Origin: Antedon mediterranea
Lineage: Eukaryota; Echinodermata; Crinoidea; Comatulida; Antedonidae
Length of the DNA: 64,000 nt
Reading direction: 5' to 3'
Assembly: GCF_964355755.1 (NCBI RefSeq)
Contig: NC_092672.1
Span: 31,616,501 to 31,680,500, forward strand
In this document: one piece after another, positions 44,590 through 56,050 of the stretch
Numbering within the stretch: position 1 is the first letter of the stretch
Layout: each line of letters starts with the position of its first letter
Notes under the pieces: model-generated
What the model was told of the DNA's origin: nothing
Databases searched by the model: none
What the model saw: only the letters and a program-made list of their open reading frames with translations
Translations under genes and position numbers: made by a program

Positions 44590-44925
44590 TGATATGCAAA
44601 TTAATCATTATACGTGTGTACTGATTCGCCCCAACGCATCTCATTAACACTGGTTCCTATATAGAAGCACCACCGCAAGAAATAATTTGCCGATGGGTCG
44701 TGCGAACTGTTCCTTGTGATTGGTCAACTAACGTTCGTTGCGTCTACGTCATGGCGTAATGTATAACGGTATAAATACGCAGAAACCTGGGAACTCATTG
44801 TTCAGTACTGGTACAAGTGGATCAGCGTTTGTCATGCACTTTGTTACAGGCCACTAGTGTTGTAAATAAAGTATTGACTTTAACTTCTTGTCGTTATGTG
44901 GATACACTTAATATTATAGTATGCG
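44590..44925 (+). mobile_element. Possible solo LTR or orphan promoter
   Basis: Within 130 bp there are an inverted CCAAT word (gattgg, 44719-44724), a TATAAATA box near 44770 and an aataaa at about 44866, the compact arrangement of a retroviral-type U3-R. No clean TG...CA ends, flanking duplication, primer site or gag-pol coding were found. An ordinary promoter with a coincidental aataaa is equally possible. Confidence 0.25.
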
Positions 44926-45063
44926 CTGTATGGGACATATAATATTCATATACATTCTCTGTATGTTGTATTTCGACGTCTTTTTTGCCGAAACACGATT
45001 GTTTGGTCCTCCTTAATACTGATTGGGTTACATCATTCTAAATATAAATGTTTCTTTTTTTCA

Positions 45064-45169
45064 TCAATAGTTTCGGCTTGTGCTCAATCGCTGAGAATTA
45101 CTGTTCCTTACACTCGGAGGCGTTGTTGTAAGATACGCCATTGTTATTCCCATTCCCAACTCGCATAGC
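45064..45169 (-). CDS. PRRT3/4-like 7TM protein, last exon
   Basis: The acceptor gttttcttttttag|GCTATG (exon starts at 45169) is in phase with the donor of the previous exon. The joined frame reads R-LCELGMGITMAYLTTTPP and continues to NSQRLSTSRNY, with TGA at 45064-45066. The LCELGM helix completes the seventh membrane segment started in the upstream exon (WYSFQTVM), which strongly supports the junction. The exon is 106 bp. It is too short to be noticed as an ORF alone. Confidence 0.85.
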
Positions 45170-45418
45170 CTAAAAAAGAAAACACAAATATATATGATTA
45201 ATCATAAACGAAGATTATTCTTCTGGTAAAGGTGCATTTATAAAGCTCAGTGGCGTAACGCAGGGGATTACCGCCACCTAACGCTGGGTAGTTTCATACG
45301 CACTGTTTCTTAGGCCCCTTAGCTCTGGCCCTCTGGGGGCTTAGCCAGTGGGCGCTCGTGCCGTTACGCCACTGCTGAAGCTCATTTTAATGGTCCGAAT
45401 TTAGGCCCAATTTCTTAC
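45170..45418 (-). other. Intron of the PRRT3/4-like gene, 249 bp
   Basis: Donor ATGAG|GTAAGAAA (starts 45418), acceptor ctttttttag-type tract ending at 45170. About half of the intron is a hAT-type MITE (45248-45374). Confidence 0.85.
45248..45374. mobile_element. hAT-type MITE, 127 bp
   Basis: Perfect 13-bp terminal inverted repeats CAGTGGCGTAACG / CGTTACGCCACTG. The 8-bp flanks ataaagct and ctgaagct match at 6 of 8 positions, as an aged 8-bp target duplication. CAGTGGCG termini and 8-bp duplications are characteristic of hAT elements. The interior is GC-rich compared with the surroundings and non-coding. Confidence 0.88.
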
Positions 45419-46806
45419 CTCATAACCGTTTGGAACGAATACCATCCCCATGGCTCTAGTTGTTTGTCTTCTGCCAGAACACTGAAAACTCCAAACATGG
45501 CGTACGTGCTAATCAGACAAATTATCGCAGCAAACGTTGTTGTTGCCATGGTTATACGGATCATTTTTGTAATTAATGATGTTTTCTTGTTTATTATACT
45601 CATTCCTTTTATAGACTTTACACCATATTGTTTTTTCCTTAGAAAACGGTTTCCTTTTATTGAAGTTAAAAATCTCGACGCACGCGTCGTGTAAACACGT
45701 CCGTTTGAGGTGCTTAAAGCGTCCGTTGAAACGGCTAATGAAACGACATCTATCTCCAAATGAGTTGATTGGTTAGAATTTTGTTGCACACGTGTTTCAT
45801 TATCTGTGATTGACTCGCCATCAAACACGTCATCAATATGGGAGTTTTCAGAATCGCTGCGGACGGTATAACGCGTTCCATTCGCGTCAATAATATTGTT
45901 CGGTTCTAAGTCCGTTTTTATAAACACTTCAGTATCAGTAACTGATAGTTTCTGATCGGCTATTGGGCTTTGCTGATCATGTGATATGCTCACTTTTATT
46001 GCTTCTTCTGTTAAGTTGTTGTAAGTGTCAGTAATGTTGCCATTAACAGGTAAACTGAATTTCTTCTGTTCGGTATCAGTTGCGGATACCACAGCAGGCA
46101 CGGTGCTGTTCTGTTTGTTCTTATTGCTGGCTTGTTTCGATTTACGGAACTTAAACCGTCCACACACACCGTCATACGAGCTATTAATCTTGTATAACGT
46201 CTTTCTGTTTTGCCTTTTGACGTTATAAACTTTCCAAGCAGAATATGAAAATCCAACGCATAGTACCATTCCCCATATTATAAACGTACCCTGGCATAGC
46301 ATAACAAGGATCCACGTATTGCCGACAAACGCCACGAGGAAATCTGCGGTGAGAACAAACGTAAAATGGCCGATAATAATCCCAACAAGAATTCGTGAAT
46401 TCTGTAATTTCGGTGATAAAAGTTTGAATTTACTACTTTCTAAAAATGCCCAGTTCACCAATGAAAACCCAGAAGTCAAACACGGGAACGAAACGTTGAA
46501 CAGAATCTGTGCCCCGAGCTCGCTAAATATTTCTCTTGAGCGGTACGGATCGACCATTAAAAATATAGTTCGCATGAGACAGAGTAGGAAAACCAGTACG
46601 TTGACGGCTATGAAAAATGATTTCAATTTCCCTTTATTGTATTTTATTAATAGATGAGTTGTATATATGCAGTAAATTCCAAGTAAAAAGAAACACGCTC
46701 CAATTCCGAAAGTATGAAGTTCCCAAGCCCAGTCCCATGTGACTGTTGCCGTTTCCCATTCTGGTACGGGTTCAGCCCGTACGTTTGGTTCGTCAGCGTC
46801 TGCCAT
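45419..46806 (-). CDS. PRRT3/4-like 7TM protein, penultimate exon
   Basis: Encodes about 463 residues from the ATG at 46806 to the donor at 45419. Five hydrophobic segments come first (GACFFLLGIYCIYTTHLL, FFIAVNVLVFLLCLMRTIFL, ILFNVSFPCLTSGF, ILVGIIIGHFTFVLTADFL, WILVMLCQGTFIIWGMVL). A polar loop of about 190 residues follows, then segment six (TMATTTFAAIICLISTYAMF) and the start of segment seven. The R-x-x-F-L-x-x-DPY and P-x-LTS patterns are those of proline-rich transmembrane proteins 3 and 4. Molecular function is unknown in the family. CAG directly precedes this ATG in a good acceptor context (gtttcttttctcatttacag), so the exon may begin exactly here. Upstream in-frame codons have no ATG. 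More 5' exons probably exist. Confidence 0.85.
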
Positions 46807-48410
46807 CTGTAAATGAGAAAAGAAACACTGAATAAACAACATTGATAATAACAACAGGACTACTCGAAGGATTCGGCAAAATGATCGAACAAAACTCAAG
46901 TAAACACCAATAAAACATTATTCAAATTTCTAGGCCCCTGACGAGAGTAAACCAGGAAAGAGTGAAATTCATTTCACCTTTACCCGATTAAACTTAGAAA
47001 TTAATTGGCAATATCACCGGTTTTATTTTTTTTAGATCGGAAAAGACAATTTCGTGTGGTCTTCATTATATTTTAAACCATATAGGCCTAATTATAATCC
47101 CTCATCTCCATCACACAATATGTTGCACGCGCGCGTTTAATAACGGATGATAACCAACGAGTATTGCACGCGCGCGTCGTAAAGTGACGCGTGACTACGG
47201 TAATTAGGAGAATGACTCATGAATACGTTTTCTATAATTTTCTCACATATCCACTGTTTAAAATCTAATTTATTAATTTATCCTGTTTAAAAAACACTCT
47301 GGCTAATTGACGTCGCACAGCCGTTATTTAATCACTGAATTATATAACTGGAATTACTATTGAGTATAAAGAAAAAATAGGTCCTTGATTTAAACATAAA
47401 CCTTGTTAATGGACATAATTACTTTGCATAATTATTTTTATTTCAAAGTACTGGTAGGATAAACAATCTTTACACAGTATTATATTTAGCACGTCCATCG
47501 AGGTACAGTATGCTAATGGTATTTGATCCGCGATTAAAGTGAAATTATCTTAGGCCTACGCGTGCAGATTTCAATTTGGTTTTTGTTTTTGTTGTTACAG
47601 ACGAAATCAACACCGTCCAGTACCATGCTTTGCAAAATGTTAGCATAACCTGAACACTATCGAATTAAGTTTAGCGGCAATATGTTTTTATTTAGGACTA
47701 ATCGGGAACGGATGAAAACAAAAATCAGTTGGTGAGGTTGGTTGTGGTGGTGCGCAGAAGTTGGACAATCTATTACACGTCGTTCCCTAGTCTAGTCGAT
47801 TCAACTTATATTTGTAAAAAACTATATATGTTGGCACTCAACATGGCGTTTCATACGAATAATGCTCGAGCAAACAAAATGATTGATAAGACAACATTCG
47901 AAACGCCGCGCCGTCTGGTGGACAACAATATAAGAACAGACTATAAATAGTGACTTGGGGAAAGTCAGTCCTCCTCAGGCCCATAATGAGTACAGTAAAT
48001 GCCAATTTACTTAACCCAGGGAGTTGTTACAACTCCCTGCTTAACCATATCAATTAACCATATATGGACCGGGTGACACGGGTTCAATAGACTTTCTACA
48101 TCCGGGTTTTGCTCGAATGGGGGTAACACCACCGTACATTTTGGTAACAAGCGACTGATTCAAATTAACAACTGTAACGCAGACAATACGTACCAGGAAA
48201 TCAAACATTTGCACAATACACTAAGGAACAAAATGCAATACAAAAGTAGAGACAAGTGAAATGGAATCATGCATAAAAATGTACAAAGGGAAAGAAGGGG
48301 ATGATTGAACATGGAGGATTTAAATAAGTAATTATGAATGCACCTACACGTTCCAATCAACAAATATGATAGGCCTACAAAAATGCAATATATATAATGT
48401 TCATTGCCTA
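46807..48410. other. Intergenic or intronic sequence upstream of the PRRT-like exon
   Basis: No gene recognised. It includes alternating cgcgcg patches (47125-47185) and a perfect 19-base palindrome gggagttgttacaactccc at 48019-48037. Confidence 0.4.
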
Positions 48411-48414
48411 ATGT

Positions 48415-48417
<3 letters not shown>

Positions 48418-48461
<44 letters not shown>
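48418..48461 (+). repeat. (TA)n microsatellite
   Basis: About 21 TA units, abutting the 3' end of the SINE at 48465-48621. Confidence 0.95.
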
Positions 48462-48463
<2 letters not shown>

Positions 48464-48464
48464 T

Positions 48465-48621
48465 TCTAAACCGCCCGGTGATATACTGAAATTTAATTAA
48501 TTAATTTGAAACGATAAAGATGAGGAAATCTGTGAGAATGAGAAAAAGTCGCCCCAACCGAGACTCGAACTCGGACCGCCTGCTTGATATGCAGATGTCC
48601 TAACCATTAGACCACTGGGGC
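48465..48621 (-). mobile_element. tRNA-headed SINE, complete copy
   Basis: The tRNA-like head (48551-48621) is followed on the minus strand by a 3' body: cgactttttctcattctcac, 'agatttcctcatctt', 'atcgtttcaaattaatta' and 'cggtttagaattaat'. The body and the end of the head recur at 54951-55062, so this is a dispersed family. The 3' end runs into the (TA)n tract. Confidence 0.85.
48551..48621 (-). tRNA. tRNA-like sequence (SINE head), anticodon loop ATC
   Basis: Folds as a cloverleaf: acceptor GCCCCAG/TTGGGGC (with one G-T), D arm GTC...GAC, anticodon stem TCTGC/GCAGG with loop ATATCAA (anticodon ATC, Asp-type codon), 4-base variable region, T arm CCGAG-TTCGAGT-CTCGG. The A box lies in tggtctaatgg and the B box is gttcgagtc. 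ATC is not the usual Asp anticodon, and the D arm resembles tRNA-Glu. As the 3' body is shared with a second locus, I take this as a SINE promoter head, not a working tRNA gene. Confidence 0.7.
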
Positions 48622-48629
48622 TTTCATGG

Positions 48630-50136
48630 TATTGTTCGAACTCGATTGGATAACGACTCTTTAACATTATATATATATTTGTAGACCAGTCCGTAGATTG
48701 TGTAAACTCCACTTCGATTCATTTTGGTGAACCCACCCGTAGATATTTTAACTCTTTTCTATATGAAATAGAAACCAAATAAATAGGCAGAGAAACAGTA
48801 CTATATTAATCAATATTGATTACTGTATATATTAAAATGTTATGGTAACAGCTGTCCTCTATGAAATTATACATAGGTAGGCCATCACAACATAACCACA
48901 AATTACATGTTATGAGTCAATTGTACTTATAACATAAACAAATAATTAATACGATTTAATACTTTTAATAGAACATTATTATTGTTAATATTTTGTATTT
49001 TTTGGAATGTTTTTGTACCGTCTTTATCATATACCATGGAGGTATAAAAAAGTCATTCTTTTTTATACACTCCATGCATATACATACAATAATCATTGAT
49101 TGTTTAGAATATGAATGTTCATCTTTGCACGATCTACTGTTTTGTTGTACAGAATATGGATTCTATCTATATTATATTCCATCCATTTCTATGTTGGACC
49201 TATCAATTTCTGTTTGGCTTTTGGCCCCTGGTTTTATCTGTGGCAGCTTGCCGAGAGTTGTTTATGATTTTAATCATTTCATTTCACTGAAGTGTTTTTC
49301 TCATATCTATTTATTGGCCTATTATACAGAATATAAAATAATATAAGTATTTTCACTGTACTTGCGTCAACAACACGTACGATTGGATATTGGTTTTATA
49401 CGCATATAAACACATAACATAATAAAAATTGATTTATAAGCGAATTGTCAACCAAGACCTTTAATTTAATGCGAATAATCTCTTTTAGGATTCAATATTT
49501 CTAACTTCAATTGTATTTTTTGCGAACGAGATGACCTCCCACTAATATACTTATAGGTCTATTTATTACTATAGGACACGTTTTCGAAATAAAAATTGAT
49601 TGATTCTATATATCGTGTGATCGTTTTGTACATTAATCCAATTTTAGATGCTTTGGCATTGCATGTATGTATTGTATAGTTAATCGTAAACACAGGCATT
49701 TAGGTATAAAGTAAATTGCGAACACTTTATAATGCCAGTACAATTTAGAAATACAATTTGCAATGAAAGAAATTATTATTCTTCCAAACTTGATGCATAA
49801 TGCATCCATGCAATACTGTTCACCTAAAGACATCCGGCAGCGTAGACCACATTTAATTGGTCATATAAAAACACATTCAAAAATACTTGATATGGGCCTA
49901 AATGTCATTTTTTCCCTGCTGACTGTGAATTCATATTTGCATGTATACATGCAAATATATACCCAATATATATACCCAATTCTAAGGGAAAGAATATTTG
50001 TTTTTTTCAGGTGCTAGACTTATATGAAAATTAAAGATACGGTAGAACCAACTATTAAGGAGACATATTAATCTCAAATTTCCTCGTGAGACGAACGAAG
50101 GTGGCCACTCGCTACTTATGGGACACTTTTGTAGTA
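48630..50136. other. AT-rich intergenic sequence
   Basis: No gene seen. Short ORFs at 48993-49346 and 49633-50017 have no recognisable domain. Confidence 0.35.
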
Positions 50137-50492
50137 TTAAAGATGTATTGTCCCACAAAAACATGAAAAATGAAGATTAATTAAGTCAGATTTTAAATAG
50201 GTTATTTTGTAGTAAGTTTTAATAAATTCCGTAGAAAAAAAACCCTTACAAAATAATGTTTTCACTTATAAAATAACATAATAAATGGTTAAATTCAAAC
50301 AAGAATCCATTGACTGGCAGCCAATTTGACCATTTTGAATTGTTTGCTCTAAATTACATTTTTTCAGGTATATACATTTTTTGTAAATCCAATTTTTGGT
50401 CAAAGTGGATAACTATTATGTGACACTAAAATGGCATATTAAAAAAAAAAATTGCTAAATTATTTTTCAGGGGGACAATATATCTTTAAGTT
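50137..50492 (+). mobile_element. MITE, 'gatgtattgtccc' family, full copy
   Basis: Starts ttaaagatgtattgtcccac and ends, inverted, gggggacaatatatctttaa. The interior words match the copy at about 9588-9860. A copy fragment is near 18838-18862. Non-coding. Confidence 0.82.
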
Positions 50493-51366
50493 GGTAACGA
50501 AGCTGGCCCCTAGATAGAATTCTATACTTGTTGTCTTATAAACTACATCAATGTTCAATGAAATGCCATTTTAATAAACAAAAACGAACTAGCTGGTGGC
50601 TAATAATACACTCGCTGACGTCTTGTAAATTAAATTGCACATCGGCGATTTCTAAATACAGGATTTTGGATTATTTTTTAATCTCTTCATTGCTAAAGAT
50701 CAACGGATTAAATTAAAAATCCACAATAATTCGTTGTAAGAATAACATTAGATATACAACATTTCAATAGTAAATGGCGTACTAATCTTGTACACAAAAT
50801 TATTTAATAAAAAGATTAATATAGCTTTATTGACATATTTAGTAGGACGGTATACATACTTGTTGTTTTCATATACATACTCCTTTTTGTTATACATGGT
50901 TAGTATACAGACGATTGGGTCAAATGTCACACAATATTTGGAATATATTTAATTATACGTCATGGAGGTAAAAGTTACACTCATTTGGCGTTTAAATTAA
51001 TCATTTCTTTGTATCCAAAAGAAATAAAAATCATAGGGCCTATAGATGCTAAAAAATAAATATATTCAGTTTTTATATTGGTTCTATTACAACGAATGTT
51101 CAATTTTTAATTCAATTTTTAAAATAAAATCAGTTAAGGGGACATCAATAACTACAAACAATCAACCTTTTCAGATTATAAACACCTGTATATCCAAGGC
51201 TTTGACCGCGAATCAATAAAAACAGTGTTGATTTATGATTTATATATATACGCCTACGGTGTTGACACCTTCTATGTTCCATATACAGTACTGTAGGTAC
51301 TATAGTCAAATTACTATGCCTAATGAAAACAATGGACTACTAATTCATCCATGAATAAACAATACC

Positions 51367-51397
<31 letters not shown>

Positions 51398-52110
51398 TCA
51401 ATTGAATGGGTTAAATAGTTCTGTTTTTAATGTTTTACCTAGCTAACTGGCAGCTCATGACTAAACTTATACATTCACACGGCAGACGCCGTTTTACATT
51501 CTTTTTATTATTAATAATGATTTCCCACAACAACAAAAAACCGCCCTTTTCCGTTTGGTGATACGGAACAAAATGTATTAACGAGCCTCGTTTTCCTTTC
51601 CGTGATACGAAACAACGCGAGCCCCACATGTGAGACAGCACACGTTAAAATGATGCATTGCAAATATTACCAACTGCTTATTCATCTACCATGAAATATC
51701 ATATAACGACCGTTAAAAAGAATCGCTAGATATTAAATTCTAAATTAAACGATTTATGCACAGCGGCAACAAACAAAGGTAAATACAATACTGGTCTTAA
51801 ACTATAACACGGATTGTAAATACGACATCATTTTGTTATTAATAATTATATATTTCTATATTATTTAAATTATTAATATTAATAATACAGTAAAACTCCT
51901 CTTTTTGGGACACTTTCTGTCAATTGAACGAAGAGTAATATAATAATCACTACGGCCACATCCGATGGTGTACTCTTAATCAAATAGGGTTTCTGACTTA
52001 TAAACCGTTCAAAAGAAGAATGGTCTATTAAAGCAGGGAAGAGTGACTATTCCCTGATTAAAGAAACAGTATTCAACGCACCTCATGCAAAACGAAAGTA
52101 TGTCAATTCT
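50493..52110. other. AT-rich intergenic sequence
   Basis: No gene recognised. Contains an (ATT)n microsatellite at 51367-51398. Confidence 0.35.
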
Positions 52111-52114
52111 GGTC

Positions 52115-52400
52115 AAATGTCCGAGCGGTTAATTAGGCAGGGGCACCGTTTTCTCCTAGTTCTGGTGGTGAAACAAGTCTTCTCGGATAAGGACTATAAG
52201 CCGTAGGTCCAGTGTACACAGTTTGTACATGTTCACTTTAAAGAACTCAGTTAATTATTTCGAAACAAGTATAGGGTTACCCCGGTGAACTGGTTCACAA
52301 ATAGCCCCTTTTCAGGAGGATTACCACCTATCTGATAAGACAGTGATTAATTTACTATATTTTAATCCGTGGGCAAATGTGCCTAAATACATATAATAAA
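52115..52400 (+). mobile_element. SINE-like repeat, copy A (partner inverted at 63595-63800)
   Basis: Starts with a tRNA-Ser/Leu-like A-box region 'tgtccgagcggttaa', followed by 'gttctggtggtg', 'aagtcttct.ggataagg', 'taggtccagtgt', 'ggttaccccggtgaactggt' and 'gataagacagtgattaattt'. The same words occur in reverse orientation at 63595-63800. The B box is not clear. Confidence 0.7.
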
Positions 52401-53498
52401 ATGATAAACATGAAATTTGGAAAATATTAATATCTATAATGTTCAAGAGGCCCTAGAATACACTACAGTAGCTTCCTTTGAAAACCAACAAAGTCAAGGT
52501 CGCTGACTCCAATCGAAACAAGTGTAAACAGAACATATAGGTCACAGTACGTGTTAGGAGGAAGAAAGGGGCTTGCGAAGGTAAAAGAGTTCATGAAAAT
52601 AATACTTAAGAGGAAGTAGGAATCAATAATACACTCATAATTGAATACCTATACCTATTGTATGATGTAGGTATTTCATGCATTGTCGAATCTGTATTTA
52701 CTGTATAGTACTTACTTTCGAAAAACAGTATCCTACGAAGATGGAGGTCAACAAATCTACTACCAACGGTTATGTCTCAAAACAAACGCTTTATTGTTTC
52801 GGTAACTAAAGTGACTGAGGTATGTTTCTACGATAAAACTGCGTTCACATTGTAACATTCAATAAATCAGATCCATTCAGCAGACGAGTATTCCAAACGC
52901 CACTCTTCTACAGTAAATTACTTTCCAACTATCTATGATCGACTGATATCAAAACACGCGTGGTGTAGACCTACTTTCGTTTTCTGCTGATAGCCAAATA
53001 AGGTATGCCTTAATTAAACGTATTAACTGTCCGTAAAAATAACACCGCGTTCACATTAGTAACATTAAAGTAACTCACCCGTTCAGACAAGTATCATAAA
53101 CACAAATTACTGTATAATGAACTCTATAGCTGAATATTAAAACATCGTCATTGTGCGTAATCCAACTAAATTCAGCGAACAACCACGACTACCAGCCTCG
53201 AATTTCATGGATTAACGATGGAGGACAAAAGAATCGCGCTAAATGATATACCATTGGAGGAGGCGGTACTATTACTAAAGTGACGTCACCTATTTTGTCA
53301 GGCGATAGATAACGGGATAATACAACACAATAAATCAATATTTTGGGTAGTTTGTTTGTCATTGGGTGTATTTTATTTATGTATTGGTCACTGTTCCGGG
53401 AAACTTGTTACCACAACCTGTTCGTACAGATGCGGGACATGGTATTACCAGGGAACTCCCTGGTATTACGCTGTGTAACCTTACGTAGTGACAAATTG
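52401..53498. other. Non-coding; candidate 5' exon of PRRT-like gene
   Basis: No coding gene recognised. On the minus strand TTTTTCGAAA|GTAAGTACTA near 52713 has a good donor context and could end an upstream, non-coding exon for the gene at 46806. This is only a candidate. Confidence 0.3.
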
Positions 53499-53672
53499 TA
53501 AAGCTGTCTACACTATCAAACTGTACGTGACAACAAAATGTGATGTGCCCATATATGGACATGATGATGTCATATCACTACTATATTTGGGCATATCACT
53601 ACCATATTTGAGCACATAACACTTTTTTGTTAAACCTGTAGGCCTAGTTTGATACGGATGTAGACAGAGCTT
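53499..53672. mobile_element. MITE 'CTGTCTACACTATCAAACT' family, copy 3
   Basis: Ends 'taaagctgtctacactatcaaact' and, inverted, 'gatgtagacagagctta'. The interior has 'gatgtgcccatatatggacatgatgatgtcatatcac' in pieces, and two 'catatttg.gcatatcac' subrepeats. Confidence 0.88.
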
Positions 53673-53820
53673 AACGTCATGGATGATAGCAATAGACACA
53701 CTGCACACTGACTGTCAGGAAACAATAGAATGTTTAAACTAATGAAAGTACAAACTAAAACCACAACATATTGCGTTACTTTGATTATTTTCATGTACTT
53801 GGATTATGCAAAACATTGAG

Positions 53821-53985
53821 TTAAGCTCTATCTACACAATCAAACTAGCTTGACAAAAAAGTGTAATGTGCCCAAACATGGTAGTGATATGCCCAAATAT
53901 AGTAGTAATGACATCTTAATGTCCATATATATAGGCACATCACATTTTTTGTCACATAAAGTTTGATAGTGTAGACAGATCTTTA
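53821..53985. mobile_element. MITE 'CTGTCTACACTATCAAACT' family, copy 4
   Basis: Ends 'ttaagctctatctacacaatcaaact' and, inverted, agtttgatagtgtagacaga. Only about 150 bp from copy 3. Confidence 0.88.
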
Positions 53986-54159
53986 TGTTCCCCGTATTTT
54001 GATCTGTGTTCACAATAATTTATTTTCTCGGAACATTTCTAAAAAATCAAGAAGAAATAGCCTATATTGAGTAATTTTAATCAATTAATTGTGGGTTTGT
54101 GTCCCACGTATTTGAGTTGGTATTGTGTTATACGATATTTTGTTACCTCGAAATATTAA

Positions 54160-54590
54160 ATTAAAAAGTCAATTATTTAATAATATCTAAAATCAAATAA
54201 AAAACATCATATAGATCAATAACCTTTTTGTGACGTAAAACAATTTGGAACCAATCATAAAAATTAAAATCCAATTTTTTAATAATATCAAAATTCAAAT
54301 AATAAACATAATATAGATCAATACACTTTTTGTGACGTAAAACATTCGGAAACCAATCATAAATCAGGAATCGATTTCTTTATGTAATGTTTATAATCAA
54401 ATAAAAAACATCATATAGATCAATACACTTTTTGTGACGTAAACATTCGGGAACCAATCATAAATCAGGAATCGATTTCTTTATGTAATATTTATAATCA
54501 AATTAAAAACATCATATAGATCAATACACTTTTTGTGACGTAAACATTCGGGAACCAATCATAAATCAGGAATGTTCGATTTTCTTTATG
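54160..54590 (+). repeat. Tandem repeat, about 102-bp unit, four copies
   Basis: 'atatagatcaata...cctttttgtgacgtaaa..attcggg/aaccaatcataaa' recurs with a spacing of 101-102 bp, starting near 54211, 54313, 54415 and 54516. The last two units are nearly identical. Each unit carries a CCAAT word and a tgacgtaa word. Confidence 0.9.
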
Positions 54591-54950
54591 TACTATTTAT
54601 GTAATCTTTGTGCCTTGTGGTACTTTTCGACCAATATTGTTAAATGAAGAATTTTATATTTTGATAAATCACATAGTACATTATTGGACAGAGACCATAA
54701 AGAACATAATTCTCTTTCTATGCTTCGGTTATGGACCTATAAATTAGTAGGTCCATGCTTCAGTTATATTCTGTTTTTTCAAAACTCAGTAAAATGCCAA
54801 ATTCGATTGGAAGTAGATGTAGGTGGTGTTATCATGGTTTCTTTTATTCAACTTCTCACTAATTTAAGTGCATAATTAAACAGAAAAGAAAAACACATAT
54901 TAGTGAAGGTAAAAACGGTCCAGTAGTCCCAATTGCACAATGAAAAAGTA

Positions 54951-55062
54951 TTCGATTCTCGGTTGGGGCGACTTTTTCTCATTCTCACAGATTTCCTCAT
55001 CTTATCGTTTCAAATTAATTACTTAAATTTCAGTGTATCATCGATCGGTTTAGAATTAATGT
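54951..55062 (+). mobile_element. tRNA-headed SINE, 5'-truncated copy
   Basis: Begins inside the T arm (ttcgattctcggttggggcg) and continues with the same 3' body as the complete copy at 48465-48621, ending 'cggtttagaattaat'. About 95 percent similar by eye over some 110 bp. Confidence 0.85.
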
Positions 55063-55477
55063 TCTTTGCCTGTTGTGTTAAAATTATAATAAATATATAT
55101 AACGGCCTAGGCCTACATATAGCATATATACTGTAGATATCATATTAAAGAAATAAGTGATCGTAACAAAACAAACTTAAGCTAACGTCATCAGTGACGT
55201 AGCAATATTATAAAGGGGTTGTTCACGTTTGATTTATTGGATGTGCTACGGAATTACTATTACGTAAGAGTATAAACATTTGAACTGACCAAACGTCTGA
55301 TAACACCACCTGACAAATTCTTTAAGTAACTGTTTATTTATCACATGATAAGCTTACCAAATCCGGTTGGTCGACATTCTTTTGGTTTTTTTTATTAGAA
55401 GGCATGTACAAAACAGTATCAATATTCTTTTGTAGGTATTGCTGTTTGTAACCAACATACGATCTTAAGCTCAGAGA

Positions 55478-55945
55478 GGCTCTGTCTACACTATTAAACT
55501 TTTATGTGGCCAAAAATTTAATGTGCTCATATATGGACACGATGATGTCATATCATTACCATATTTAAACATATCACTACCATATTTAAACATATCACTA
55601 CCATATTTAAGCATATCACTATCATATATGGGCACATCATTTTTTGTCAAACTAGTTTGATACTTGTTACTTGTTTGCATAGCTATCCCCATTATTGGGG
55701 ACATTTCGCCGTCATTGACATTATGTTGACATAGCACAACAATGAGAGACGTTAATTTTGATGAGAAGGTCATGGAACACTAATTAATTTTAAAAACAAC
55801 TAAAAACCTGGGACCTGTAACCCTTGGTAGGGACCCTGACGGGTACTCTCCCTCCGGGTCAAAGGGATCCCGAAACTCATCGGTGGGCAGGGGCGCTCAT
55901 CTCCCTGTTCAGGACTATTCCTGATGATAGTGTAGACAGAGCATA
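55478..55945. mobile_element. MITE 'CTGTCTACACTATCAAACT' family, copy 5, split by insertion
   Basis: The left end ggctctgtctacactattaa is at 55478. The MITE stops at 'agtttgata' (to 55662) and resumes at 'gatagtgtagacagagcat' (from 55926). The interior has three tandem 'catatttaaacatatcactac' subunits. Confidence 0.85.
55663..55925. mobile_element. Nested insertion inside MITE copy 5
   Basis: About 263 bp between a duplicated GATA (55659-55662 and 55926-55929). The last 125 bp is GC-richer than its surroundings ('ccctgacgggtactctccctccgggtc'-type sequence). No inverted ends or coding detected; identity unknown. Confidence 0.65.
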
Positions 55946-56050
55946 AGTCTATTTTGTCAAAAATGTCAGGTGTGTATTAAAATATCTCGCATAGAGAAGG
56001 GGCCGTAGGCCTAGATACAAAAATGAATATGTATCAATCAGTAACACTCA

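Noticed and set aside
46807-46899. N-terminal extension of the PRRT-like protein resembling a signal peptide
   Set aside because: The open frame begins with TTG, not ATG, and the hydrophobic stretch is the translation of the pyrimidine-rich acceptor tract that precedes ATG at 46806.
47729-47950. 73-codon plus-strand ORF
   Set aside because: No recognisable domain, and no neighbouring exon or conserved splice site supports it.
48551-48621. Functional tRNA-Asp gene
   Set aside because: The cloverleaf is good, but the anticodon is ATC and the flank is shared with a second genomic locus, so it is better explained as a SINE head.
48993-49346. 117-codon plus-strand ORF
   Set aside because: Low-complexity hydrophobic translation of AT-rich DNA; no start context or family resemblance.
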